Shown: positions 46,042 through 54,314 of the stretch, in pieces
How the letters are laid out: each line of letters begins with the position of its first letter
Position numbering within the stretch: the stretch's first letter is position 1
Assembly: GCF_001724605.1 (NCBI RefSeq)
Contig: NZ_MEEX01000005.1
Span: 62,001-126,000, forward strand
Reading direction: 5' to 3'
Length of the DNA: 64,000 nucleotides
DNA from: Phenylobacterium sp. SCN 70-31
GTDB taxonomy: Bacteria; Pseudomonadota; Alphaproteobacteria; Caulobacterales; Caulobacteraceae
The notes under the pieces: generated by a model
Told to the model about the DNA's origin: nothing
Databases searched by the model: none
The model's input: only the letters and a program-made list of their open reading frames with translations
Made by a program: the position numbers and the translations under genes

Positions 46042-48177
46042 ATGCGCACGACCACATCTCTCACCGCCCTGATCGGCGCCGCCTTCGCGACTCCCGTCCT
46101 GGTCACGCCCGCGCTGGCGGAAGAGGCCTCGCCGGGGCGCGAGATCAGCGAGGTTGTGGTCACCGCGGCGCGGACCATCCTGCCCGCCAACGCCCTGCCG
46201 CTGACCATCGAGGTGATCGACAAGTCGGCGCTCGATCAGCAGGTGACGATCTCGGGTTCGGTCGTCGATGCGGTCGCGGCCCTCACGCCGTCGTTCTCGC
46301 CGACGCGGCAGAAGATGTCGGGCGCCGGCGAAACCCTGCGCGGCCGCTCGCCGCTGTACGCCATCAACGGCATCCCGCAATCGACGCCGCTGCGCGACGG
46401 CTCGCGCGACGGCTTCACCATCGACCCGTTCTTCGTGGATCGGGTGGAGGTGATCTACGGCTCCAACGCCCTCCAGGGCATCGGCGGCGCCGGCGGGATC
46501 GTGAACCAGGTGACGGTCGGGGCGCCGCGCGACGAGGGCTTCTCCGGTCGGGCGCTCGTCCAGGCCCTCGCCGACAATGGCTTCCACGGCGACGGCTATG
46601 GCCACAAGGCGGCGGGTCTCGCGAGCTGGAAGGGCGGCGCCTTCGACGCCACCTTCGGCGCCGCCTTCGAAAGCCGCGGCGCCTACTACGACGGCAAGGG
46701 CCGCCGCGTCGGCTTCGATGCCGCACAGGGTGAGACCCAGGACAGCGACAGCTGGTCGCTTTTCGGCCGTCTCGGCTACGTCCCGCGCGAAACCGGCCGG
46801 GTCGACCTGATCCTCAGCCGCTTCCAGATCGCGGGCGACGGCGATTATGTGAGCGTCGCGGGGAACCGCGCGACGGGCGTTCCCTCCACCTCGGTCCGCG
46901 GGGTCCAGCCCACGAAGGCGGCCCGGAGCCGCACCGAGAGCGCGGCGCTGTCGTATGTGGACGACGACGTCTGGGGCGGCCACCTGTCGACGCAGGCGTT
47001 CTGGAACCGCACGCACGACCTCTTCGGCGGTGACGTCAACGCCACCTTCCAGGACCCCCGCTTCGCGCCCTTGGGCACGCTGCTGGATCAGTCCGAGAAC
47101 CGTTCGCGCAAGCTGGGCGCCAAGTTCAGCTACGAGCGCGAGGTCCCCGGCCTGGAGGCGCTGACCGCCACTCTGGGGCTGGACCTGCTGAAGGACCGCA
47201 CCGTCCAGGCCCTGGTCCTCACCGACCGCGCCTGGGTGCCGCCCACCGACTATCGCAGCATCGCGCCCTTCGTGCAGGGCAACCTCGCGCTGTTCGACCG
47301 CAAGCTGCGTCTGGCCGGCGGCCTGCGGCACGAGAAGGTCCGCATCAAGGTGGACGACTTCACGACCCTGGCCTCCTACGGCTCGCGCTTCGTCTCGGGA
47401 GGCGCGCCCGAATTCTCCGACCCCCTGTTCAACGCCGGGGTGATCGTCGAGCCGGTCAGGGGCGTCCGGGCCTATGTCAGCTACGCCGAGGGCTACACCG
47501 TTCCCGACGTCGGCCGCATCACGCGCTCGATCAACGTCAATGGGATCGACATCGACGACTATCTCGATATCAGCCCGATCGTCTCGAACAACCGGGAGGT
47601 GGGGCTGGAGTTCAACCGCGGCGGAATCAGCGCCAGCGCCGGCTACTTCTGGTCCACCAGCACCAGGGGCCAACTCCTGGTCCTGGTCGGCACGGTCTTC
47701 GAGGTCCAGCGCCAGCGGGTCGAGATCGAAGGGCTGGAACTGAACGTGACCGCACGCACCCCCATAGAGGGCCTGACGGTCCAGGCCGGCTACGCCGACC
47801 TGAAGGGTCGCGCCGACTCCAACGGCGACGGCCGCGTCGACATCGACCTGGACGGCGCGAACATCAGCCCCGACCGGTTCACGGCGTCGGCCAACTATGT
47901 CCGCGGCGACTGGACCACCCGGCTTCAGGTGGGCCGCTACATTCCGCGCAGCTTCGACGGCTCGGACCCGCGCAACGACTTCGAAGGCTACACCCTGGTC
48001 GACGCCTCGGTGCGCTATGACGGCGGAGCCTGGGGGGCGGTGACGCTGGCTGTCGCCAACCTGCTGGACGAGTACTACATCGACTACAACACCGACACGA
48101 CGCAGCCGACCAACAACGCCCGCTTCTTCTCGGGCCGCGGCCGCACGCTCACCCTGTCGTGGGACCGCCGCTTCTGA
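46042..48177 (+). CDS. TonB-dependent receptor, siderophore type (TBDR3)
   Basis: A 711-residue outer-membrane receptor with a signal peptide ending at A-L-A (about residue 26), a TonB-box-like E-V-V-V-T-A-A-R, a plug and a 22-stranded barrel ending in S-W-D-R-R-F. Unlike TBDR1 and TBDR2 it resembles ferric-siderophore receptors. It overlaps the PepSY gene (stop and start share TGATG) and follows a Fur-box-like dyad. Import of a ferric siderophore, with iron release by the inner-membrane partner, is the likely role. Confidence 0.92.
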   Translation: MRTTTSLTALIGAAFATPVLVTPALAEEASPGREISEVVVTAARTILPANALPLTIEVIDKSALDQQVTISGSVVDAVAALTPSFSPTRQKMSGAGETLRGRSPLYAINGIPQSTPLRDGSRDGFTIDPFFVDRVEVIYGSNALQGIGGAGGIVNQVTVGAPRDEGFSGRALVQALADNGFHGDGYGHKAAGLASWKGGAFDATFGAAFESRGAYYDGKGRRVGFDAAQGETQDSDSWSLFGRLGYVPRETGRVDLILSRFQIAGDGDYVSVAGNRATGVPSTSVRGVQPTKAARSRTESAALSYVDDDVWGGHLSTQAFWNRTHDLFGGDVNATFQDPRFAPLGTLLDQSENRSRKLGAKFSYEREVPGLEALTATLGLDLLKDRTVQALVLTDRAWVPPTDYRSIAPFVQGNLALFDRKLRLAGGLRHEKVRIKVDDFTTLASYGSRFVSGGAPEFSDPLFNAGVIVEPVRGVRAYVSYAEGYTVPDVGRITRSINVNGIDIDDYLDISPIVSNNREVGLEFNRGGISASAGYFWSTSTRGQLLVLVGTVFEVQRQRVEIEGLELNVTARTPIEGLTVQAGYADLKGRADSNGDGRVDIDLDGANISPDRFTASANYVRGDWTTRLQVGRYIPRSFDGSDPRNDFEGYTLVDASVRYDGGAWGAVTLAVANLLDEYYIDYNTDTTQPTNNARFFSGRGRTLTLSWDRRF

Positions 48178-49247
48178 TGCGGCTTGTCGACCTCCTGCAC
48201 CGTTGGACCGGCGGCCTGATCGGCCTCCTGCTGGCGGTGCTGGGGCTGAGCGGCGCGGTCCTGGCCCACAAGGACGCCTGGATCGGCGTGCCCGGCGTGC
48301 GCGACGCCCAGGCGCAGGATACGGCCGCCCTCGCCGCCGCCGCCGAACGGCTGCTGGCCGATCCGGAGACGCGCCCGCGCAGCATCGTCTTCGCCACCCG
48401 CGATTTCGGCCTCGACACCCTGAGCTATTCCGACGGCGGAGGCGGCTACGCCCGCCAGGACGGGACCGTGGTGGCGCGCTGGGCGGACAAGTGGGAGCGC
48501 CCCGAGGCCTGGCTGTTCGACCTGCATCACCACCTTCTCTCCGGCGACACCGGCGAGATCGCCGCCGGTGTCGCCGGCCTGGCCGGGCTGGGCTTCGTGG
48601 TTACGGGCCTGATCCTGTGGTGGCCGCTACGCCGGAGCTTCGAATTCCGGGCCTGGCCGAAACGGATGGCGCGCTTCCCCATCCTGCGCCATCACCGCGA
48701 CTGGGGCGCCCTGCTCTCGCCGATCCTCGCAGTCTCGCTGATCACCGGGACCATCATGATCTTCCGGCCCGTCGCGGATCTCGTCCTCGGCCCCGGCGCC
48801 GCCGCCGAGGTGACCGCCGCGTTCAAACCACCGCCGCCGCACAAGGCCGCCCTGGCCGACGCCCCCGACTGGGCCGGCATGATCGCCACGGCGCGGGAGC
48901 TCTATCCCGACGCCGAGGTGCGGATACTCTCCCTTCCGCGCGGCGACGCCGGCTATGTCAGCCTCAGGATGCGACAACCTCGGGAATGGCTGCCCAACGG
49001 GCGCACCACGCTCTGGTTCGCCGCCGACACGGGCGAACTGGCCCACGTCCGCGACGCGCTGAAGCTCGCGCCCCGGGCCCAGGCCTACAACGCCCTCTAT
49101 CCGGTCCATGCGGCCAAGGTCGGCGGCCTGCCCTATCGCCTGGTCATCACCTTGTGCGGTCTCGCACTGGGCGCCTTCGGGACGCTGACGGTCTGGACGT
49201 TCTGGTTCACCCGGCGAACACCGAAACGCCGGCTTGCCCCGGCGTGA
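48177..49247 (+). CDS. PepSY-associated transmembrane protein (siderophore-iron reductase type)
   Basis: A 356-residue membrane protein of the PepSY-TM family, with an N-terminal transmembrane helix (L-H-R-W-T-G-G-L-I-G-L-L), two central helices and a C-terminal one. Conserved histidines (H-R-W, L-H-H-H-L-L, R-H-H-R-D-W) are placed to bind haem. Relatives next to siderophore receptors (PiuB/FsqB-like) reduce imported ferric siderophores at the inner membrane. The start is the ATG overlapping the TBDR3 stop, so the two are co-translated. Confidence 0.9.
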   Translation: MRLVDLLHRWTGGLIGLLLAVLGLSGAVLAHKDAWIGVPGVRDAQAQDTAALAAAAERLLADPETRPRSIVFATRDFGLDTLSYSDGGGGYARQDGTVVARWADKWERPEAWLFDLHHHLLSGDTGEIAAGVAGLAGLGFVVTGLILWWPLRRSFEFRAWPKRMARFPILRHHRDWGALLSPILAVSLITGTIMIFRPVADLVLGPGAAAEVTAAFKPPPPHKAALADAPDWAGMIATARELYPDAEVRILSLPRGDAGYVSLRMRQPREWLPNGRTTLWFAADTGELAHVRDALKLAPRAQAYNALYPVHAAKVGGLPYRLVITLCGLALGAFGTLTVWTFWFTRRTPKRRLAPA

Positions 49248-49289
49248 GGTCTGGAGGACCGTGTCGCCCGCGCCTGACACCATCGTGAA

Positions 49290-49315
49290 CGCCGCAAGGG
49301 CGGCGCTTGTTTTCA
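49290..49315 (+). terminator. Terminator after the TBDR3-PepSY operon
   Basis: CGCCGC and GCGGCG form a 6-bp stem around AAGG, followed by CTTGTTTTC. It lies 43 bp after the PepSY stop. Confidence 0.65.
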
Positions 49316-49359
49316 AGCTCGGCCAAGCCGGGGCAGGATGGGGGCAAGGAGTCCAGCGT

Positions 49360-50508
49360 ATGCGTCCGATCTCGATCTTCGCCGTAGCGAGCCTCGTCGC
49401 GGCCGGCCTCGCCGTCGCCCTCCCGGCGGCCGCCCAGCCCCAGCCGCGCGTTCCGTCCATCGTCATGGATCACCTCCGGGGCCTGGAGGCGCGATGCCGC
49501 GCCGCCGGAGGCCAGCCGGGAGGCGGGCGGTTCATCGTGGCGCAGGATTTCACCGGCGATCGGCGGCCTGACTATCTGGTTTCGGAAGGCGACTACGTCT
49601 GTACCGGCCGCCCCAACCTGTTCCGCGAGAACGGCGAGGCGCGGGTGGACATCTTCGTCACCAACCCCAGCGGCCAGGCCCCGCGCGTGTTCTCGGACAA
49701 GCTCATCGGTTTCCGCGTGCTGGCGGGAACGCCGACCAAGATCCAGATCGCCCGCCGCGGCGCCCTCTGCGGCGCGGGCGCGGGCCCGACGACGCAATGC
49801 GCCACCCAGCTCGTGTGGAACGGACAGTCGTTCGGCGCCGGTGTCTCGGTGAGCGACGCCGACCGCGCCGGTCCTGCGGCCGCCGCAGCGCCTGCCGTTA
49901 GCGCCTCGGGCGCAGCCCCGGCCGGCGAGACCGAGACCGCCTTCCTCGCGCGCTGCCGGAAGGAGCTGATCACCCGCGACGCCGGCGCCGCCCGCTGGGC
50001 CGACGAGGAGTGCGGCGATCGCTGGAAGCATATCGTGGCGTCCCGTCCCGCGGCCGATGCGCTGATCGCCGCCCTGCCGGCTCCGGGACAGCGGCCGTCC
50101 GCCGCCGAACTCAAGGCCCGCATGACCGGCGTGCGCTGGGCGGCCCAGGCTCCGCGGGGCATGCTCGCCACCGGCCGTCTGGGCGGGCTCGAGGCGTTCG
50201 TCGAGGGCGTCGGCGCGCCCACGGGCATCGGCGTCTCATGGAACGCGACCGGCGCGGAAATCCCCTACGACGTGGTGGGCGCGCTGCGGACGCGCGGCGT
50301 CCAGGTCACCGAGATGGCGTGCGAGAAGCAGGGCGTCGGCGAAGGCGAACGGCGCTACGCGGGCGTCCTTTCGGGCCGGGCGCCGTTCACGGTCACGGTC
50401 AGCCAGCGGACTGCGCCCACCGGCGCCGCCATGAGCTTCTACAGCGCCACGCTGTCGTTGGACGGTCGCCATCCCGCGCGCGGGAGCACAGCAGGCTGCG
50501 ACTTCTAG
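49360..50508 (+). CDS. Secreted protein of unknown function, 382 residues
   Basis: A signal peptide (about residues 1-26, ending A-A-A-Q-P) precedes two regions. The first (about 35-170) contains F-T-G-D-R-R-P-D-Y, a calcium/VCBS-like D-x-[DN]-x-D pattern variant, and several Cys residues. The second (about 190-382) has further cysteines, including a C-terminal C-D-F. The regions are joined by an Ala-rich linker. The start is the ATG behind AAGGAG; the long upstream in-frame reading is not supported. No known family is recognised. It is separated from the iron operon by a terminator. Confidence 0.75.
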   Translation: MRPISIFAVASLVAAGLAVALPAAAQPQPRVPSIVMDHLRGLEARCRAAGGQPGGGRFIVAQDFTGDRRPDYLVSEGDYVCTGRPNLFRENGEARVDIFVTNPSGQAPRVFSDKLIGFRVLAGTPTKIQIARRGALCGAGAGPTTQCATQLVWNGQSFGAGVSVSDADRAGPAAAAAPAVSASGAAPAGETETAFLARCRKELITRDAGAARWADEECGDRWKHIVASRPAADALIAALPAPGQRPSAAELKARMTGVRWAAQAPRGMLATGRLGGLEAFVEGVGAPTGIGVSWNATGAEIPYDVVGALRTRGVQVTEMACEKQGVGEGERRYAGVLSGRAPFTVTVSQRTAPTGAAMSFYSATLSLDGRHPARGSTAGCDF

Positions 50509-50614
50509 CGTCGGCCGCCCCTTCCCGTAGCTTGGGACCGCCAAACTTCGGCCCGCTGTCTCCGGCAAACCCCGTCTCGTCCGGCATGACCGGCCCCAGA
50601 CCGCATGGCAAGCC

Positions 50615-51727
50615 TTGGAGCCCCTCATTTCCCGCACGCCGCCCGAGGGTCAGGATGGCCGCCTCTCCGCCGCCATAGGCGTCGCGCGCGTGTTGTGCGT
50701 CCTGGGGATCGTCTACGTCCATGCCTGGACCGGACTGGACGGCGCGGCCCTGGCCCGGCTCAATGATACGTCGCAAGGCCTGATGCGGTGGGCGTTGATC
50801 GAACTCCTGGGCCGGGGCGCGGTCCCCCTTCTCAGCATCATCGCCGGGTGGCTGGTCGCCGCGTCGCTGGCGCGGCGGGGATGGGAGACGTTCCTCGCCG
50901 ACAAGGCGCGCTCGATCGTCGCGCCGATGGTCCTCTGGAACGCCCTGGCGATGATCCTCGTGTCGGGAGCGGCCTTCGCCGGGTGGATTCACGCCCCGAC
51001 GCCGTCGAGCTGGTGGTGGACGATCGACGAACTCTTCTGCCTGGCCACCCCGAACGATATCAACGTCCAGACGCCGTTTCTGCGCGACCTCTTCGTCTGC
51101 ATGATGCTGGCGCTCGGACTGGTCCGGCTGCCCAGCCCCGCACTGCTGGCGGTCGCCGGCATCACGCTCGCCTGGTCACTGTCGAGCATCTCGTTCCTGC
51201 TGTTGCTGCGCCCCTCGATCCTCCTGTTCTTCATCCTCGGAATCCTGGCGCGCCGGCACGGCTTCGCGATTCCTCTGGCGACCACGCCCCTGCGCCGGGT
51301 GACGATCGCCTATGTCGTCCTCGCCGGTCTCCAGGTCTGGCTGAAGACGTCCGGGATCGACGCCGGTGTCGATCACCCCGCGTTGCTGGCCGCCGTCGAT
51401 CTGGCGACGCGATTCACGACCGCGCTGTTCTTCTGGTCACTCGCCTGGCGCCTCGCGACCAGCCGGGCCGCCGACACCCTTCTGCGCCTCGAACCCTACG
51501 CTTTCCTGATGTTCTGCTCCCACCTGATCCTGATGTGGCTGACGGGACCGGCGATCGGGGCGCTGACCGGGCCGCTGGGATCGCCCCTCTATCCTGCGTT
51601 CCTGTTGCTTCAGCCACTGCTCGTCCTGGCGGCGACACGGCTCCTGGGCGCCGGCCTCCAGGCCGCAGCGCCGCGCGCGGCGAAGCTCCTCAGCGGCGGC
51701 CGGCTCGCTTCCGCCGCACGGACATAG
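50615..51727 (+). CDS. Acyltransferase-3-like integral membrane protein
   Basis: A 370-residue protein with about ten hydrophobic segments. The first segment has the R-V-L-C-V-L-G-I-V-Y-V-H-A-W pattern of the acyltransferase-3/OpgC family, whose conserved His takes part in O-acylation of surface sugars. The only upstream start in frame is a TTG with poor ribosome-site context, so the N-terminus is uncertain. The substrate is unknown; modification of an envelope glycan is the usual role. Confidence 0.72.
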   Translation: MEPLISRTPPEGQDGRLSAAIGVARVLCVLGIVYVHAWTGLDGAALARLNDTSQGLMRWALIELLGRGAVPLLSIIAGWLVAASLARRGWETFLADKARSIVAPMVLWNALAMILVSGAAFAGWIHAPTPSSWWWTIDELFCLATPNDINVQTPFLRDLFVCMMLALGLVRLPSPALLAVAGITLAWSLSSISFLLLLRPSILLFFILGILARRHGFAIPLATTPLRRVTIAYVVLAGLQVWLKTSGIDAGVDHPALLAAVDLATRFTTALFFWSLAWRLATSRAADTLLRLEPYAFLMFCSHLILMWLTGPAIGALTGPLGSPLYPAFLLLQPLLVLAATRLLGAGLQAAAPRAAKLLSGGRLASAART

Positions 51728-51821
51728 GGCGTGACAGGCTGGCGACGCCCCTCTCGCAGGCCAAGCATCTCCCAGCCGGGCTGGTCGGGCCATCAGCCAG
51801 GAAGAGCCAACCTTGGAATCG

Positions 51822-51911
51822 TGGCGGAGAGGGAGGGATTCGAACCCTCGATACCCTTGCGAGTATGCCGCATTTCGAGTGCGGTGCTTTCAACCACTCA
51901 GCCACCTCTCC
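51822..51911 (-). tRNA. tRNA-Ser (anticodon CGA)
   Basis: On the minus strand the acceptor GGAGAGG pairs with CCTCTCC. The D-arm, a CCGCA/TGCGG anticodon stem with loop CTCGAAA (anticodon CGA), a long variable arm and the T-loop GGTTCGAATCC are all present. The 3' CCA is encoded. The 90-nt length with the long variable arm fits a class II serine tRNA reading UCG. Confidence 0.97.
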
Positions 51912-52103
51912 GACGGGCTGCGCGGCGCGGGGTCACCGCGCCGGCTGAGCGAGCGGCGGAACTAACCCATCCATCCGCGGGGGGCAAGCGGCGGATCGTC
52001 ACCCGCGTTCCGCCCCGACCCGGCCCACTCCAACCCGGCGCCCGACGATGAACTCTGGCGGCTCGCGCATCCGCCCCCACGACTTCACCGTAACAACGCC
52101 ATC

Positions 52104-52119
52104 TGGCACGGCCCGTGCA
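52104..52119 (+). promoter_or_regulatory. Sigma-54 promoter (-24/-12) upstream of the PEP-CTERM gene
   Basis: TGGCACGGCCCGTGCA matches the sigma-54 consensus with GG and GC elements exactly 10 nt apart; the only deviation is G for T before the GCA. Transcription would begin near 52130, leaving a leader of about 75 nt. PEP-CTERM genes are often sigma-54 controlled in other bacteria. Confidence 0.7.
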
Positions 52120-52204
52120 GCGTGGCGGCCGAAGTGCACGCGTATTGTCTCAAACCGGAACGGGCTCCGCTGGGGGGCCGGCTCAATGACACGGACCTGA
52201 AAAA

Positions 52205-52858
52205 ATGAAGATCCGCAATCTCCTGCTCGCCGCCGTCGCCGTTTCGGCCATCGCCGGCACGGCGTCCGCCGCGGTCTCGGTGAACGTGACCAGCTATTTC
52301 GACCCCGACCTGCTGCCGACCGGCCAGGTGCTGCTGGCCGACTTCAACGACCCGGGCAACCCCGAGGCCGTGCTGCTGGCGGGCTACACCCTGCAACTCA
52401 ACGGTGCGACTGTGGGCGTGGGCGAGGGCGACGCCGGCTATTCCGGCACTCTGCCGAACAACTCGACCAACTATCTGACGGTCCCCGGCGCCGCCACGGC
52501 GACCTTCACCTCGGCCTCGGGCTTCAAGGCCTTCAGCCTCTACATGGGCTCGCCCGACACCTACAACTCGATCCGCTTCATCGGCGACGGGTTCGACGAA
52601 ACCGTCTCCGGCGCCAACCTGTTCGGCGGCGACTCCAGCCAGGACTGGAACTGGGGCGCCCGGGTCAACTTCAGCTTCGGCGGCGCCGTGGTGAAGCAGG
52701 TCATCCTGAGTTCGGGCGCCAATTCGTTCGAAGTCGACAACGCCGCCGTGGCCGCTGTGCCGGAACCGGCCACCTGGGCCATGATGATCATGGGCTTCGG
52801 CGCCGCCGGCGCGGTGCTGCGTCAGCGTCGCCGCATGGTGGGCGCGACCTTCGCGTAA
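52205..52858 (+). CDS. PEP-CTERM sorting-domain protein
   Basis: A 217-residue exported protein with a signal peptide (residues 1 to about 22, ending A-S-A) and a C-terminal sorting tail: P-E-P-A-T-W-A-M-M-I-M-G-F-G, the rest of the hydrophobic helix, then an R-Q-R-R-R cluster. This is the alphaproteobacterial PEP-CTERM subclass, recognised by an exosortase (not in this window). The central domain is rich in Gly, Ser, Thr and Asn and lacks cysteine, typical of surface or matrix proteins. A sigma-54 promoter precedes it and two hairpins follow it. Confidence 0.94.
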   Translation: MKIRNLLLAAVAVSAIAGTASAAVSVNVTSYFDPDLLPTGQVLLADFNDPGNPEAVLLAGYTLQLNGATVGVGEGDAGYSGTLPNNSTNYLTVPGAATATFTSASGFKAFSLYMGSPDTYNSIRFIGDGFDETVSGANLFGGDSSQDWNWGARVNFSFGGAVVKQVILSSGANSFEVDNAAVAAVPEPATWAMMIMGFGAAGAVLRQRRRMVGATFA

Positions 52859-52875
52859 GCATTCCGAGTGTGCCC

Positions 52876-52902
52876 GTCGGCCGGCTTCTCTCCCCGGCCG
52901 AC
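52876..52902 (+). terminator. First of two hairpins after the PEP-CTERM gene
   Basis: GTCGGCCGG pairs perfectly with CCGGCCGAC around a 9-nt pyrimidine-rich loop. There is no T-run; it may assist the stronger terminator 10 bp downstream. Confidence 0.55.
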
Positions 52903-52912
52903 GCTTCCAGGA

Positions 52913-52940
52913 CCCCCCGCCAGAGCCCGGCGGGGGGTTT
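52913..52940 (+). terminator. Rho-independent terminator after the PEP-CTERM gene
   Basis: CCCCCCGCC pairs with GGCGGGGGG around AGAGCCC and is followed by TTTCTCGTCTT. It lies 12 bp from the convergent folE stop. Confidence 0.8.
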
Positions 52941-52951
52941 CTCGTCTTGGG

Positions 52952-53542
52952 TCAGTCGCCGTTGCGCACCAGGTCGAAGAACTCCTGGCGTGTGCGGGGA
53001 TCGTCGCGGACGTCGCCCAGCAGAGTGCTCGTGGTGAGTTTCGAACCTGGCGTGTTCACGCCACGCATGGTCATGCAACTGTGCTCGGAGACGATGACGA
53101 CACCGACGCCCTTGGGCTTGAGCACCTCCTGGATCGCCTCGGCGATCTCGGCGGTCAGCTTTTCCTGGATCTGCAGTCGCCGCGCGAAGCCGTGGACCAC
53201 GCGGGCCAGCTTCGAGATTCCCACCACACGATCGTTCGGCAGGTAGCCCACGTGCGCGCGTCCCAGGAACGGTAGCATGTGGTGCTCGCAGAAGCTCACC
53301 ACGCGAATGTCCTTGAGCAGCACCAGCTCGTCGTATCCGCCCACCTCCTCGAAGGTGCGCTCCAGGTAAGCGCGAGGATCGGTTCCATAGCCGGCGAAGA
53401 GTTCGCCATAGGCCTTCACCACACGACGCGGCGTGTCGAGCAAGCCCTCGCGATCCGGGTCGTCGCCCGCCCATTCGATCAGCGTGCGCACCGCGGCCAG
53501 GGCGTCGGCCTCGGTGGGCTTGCCCGTCTTGTCCTCAGCCAT
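52952..53542 (-). CDS. folE: GTP cyclohydrolase I
   Basis: A 196-residue enzyme that converts GTP to 7,8-dihydroneopterin triphosphate, the first step of folate synthesis. The zinc and active-site segments F-C-E-H-H-M-L-P-F and [10 protein letters not shown] are intact, as is the R-L-Q-I-Q-E-K-L-T motif. Length is typical of the type IA homodecameric enzyme. The ATG follows GGAGGAACG. Confidence 0.97.
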   Translation of the reverse strand: MAEDKTGKPTEADALAAVRTLIEWAGDDPDREGLLDTPRRVVKAYGELFAGYGTDPRAYLERTFEEVGGYDELVLLKDIRVVSFCEHHMLPFLGRAHVGYLPNDRVVGISKLARVVHGFARRLQIQEKLTAEIAEAIQEVLKPKGVGVVIVSEHSCMTMRGVNTPGSKLTTSTLLGDVRDDPRTRQEFFDLVRNGD

Positions 53543-53670
53543 CGTTCCTCCGGCTTCAAAGTCTCAAACGAACGGCCCCGGCCAAGGTTCAGAGGTGCGT
53601 GACAGCTTGGGCCGGGATCACTAGGTTCCGCGCCTTTCCGACCCCTCACATCCAGTTTAAAGGCTTGGCC

Positions 53671-53940
53671 ATGGCCGATGACGCGACCGCCCACTCCGAC
53701 GTCCTGAACGCGACCGCCCAGGGACAGCTCAAGAGCATCATCGAGCGCGTGGAGCGGCTCGAACAGGAAAAGGCCGAGATCGCCGAGCAGATCAAGGAGG
53801 TCTTCGCCGAGGCCAAGGGCAACGGCTTCGACGTCAAGGTCCTTCGCAAGGTCATCCGCATCCGCAAGCAGGACCGCGCCAAGCGCCAGGAAGAGGAGGC
53901 GATCCTCGACCTCTATCTCTCGGCGATCGGAGAGATTTGA
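53671..53940 (+). CDS. gapR: GapR-type nucleoid-associated protein (DUF2312)
   Basis: An 89-residue coiled-coil protein (about residues 12-75, E-R-V-E-R-L-E-Q-E-K) with the family core K-G-N-G-F-D-V-K-V-L-R-K-V-I-R-I-R-K-Q-D-R-A and the L-Y-L-S-A-I-G-E-I ending. In Caulobacter crescentus GapR clamps overtwisted DNA ahead of replication and transcription and is needed for normal growth. The start is the ATG giving M-A-D-D-A-T-A-H; the longer frame upstream is leader. It overlaps the next gene as TTGA. Confidence 0.95.
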   Translation: MADDATAHSDVLNATAQGQLKSIIERVERLEQEKAEIAEQIKEVFAEAKGNGFDVKVLRKVIRIRKQDRAKRQEEEAILDLYLSAIGEI

Positions 53941-54254
53941 GGAAGAAGCCTCCCGCTTCGCCCCTCGAGGCCCGGAAGGCGGCGACCCGGCGCGCCGCCC
54001 TCAACGCCCTGAAACGCGCCCGCCGCGCCGCCGACAAGGCCGGCGTCGAACTCTCCGACTGGGAGGGCGAGTTCCTCACCGACGTGGGCGAGCGGGTGAA
54101 GACCTACGGCCGCGCCTTCGGCGATCCCGAGAAGGGCGCGCCCGGCCAGGCGCTCTCGCTGATGCAGGCCCGCAAACTCAAGGAGATCACCGCCAAGGCC
54201 AAGGGCGTCGCTGCGCCGGGCCGCCCCGCCCGGCGGCGCCCGCCGAAGACCTGA
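53937..54254 (+). CDS. Small basic protein translationally coupled to gapR
   Basis: A 105-residue, strongly basic protein (Lys/Arg/Ala-rich at both ends) starting at TTG within the gapR stop (TTGA). The middle part (V-E-L-S-D-W-E-G-E-F-L-T-D-V-G-E-R-V-K-T-Y-G) looks folded and helical. No named family is recognised. The composition and the coupling to gapR suggest nucleic-acid binding or a shared function, but this is inference. Confidence 0.75.
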   Translation: MRKKPPASPLEARKAATRRAALNALKRARRAADKAGVELSDWEGEFLTDVGERVKTYGRAFGDPEKGAPGQALSLMQARKLKEITAKAKGVAAPGRPARRRPPKT

Positions 54255-54314
54255 ACGCGCGTTAACCGGCCTCTTTCACCAAGTCTTCGGCGCCCGCGCG
54301 CTAAGCTGGCGCGG

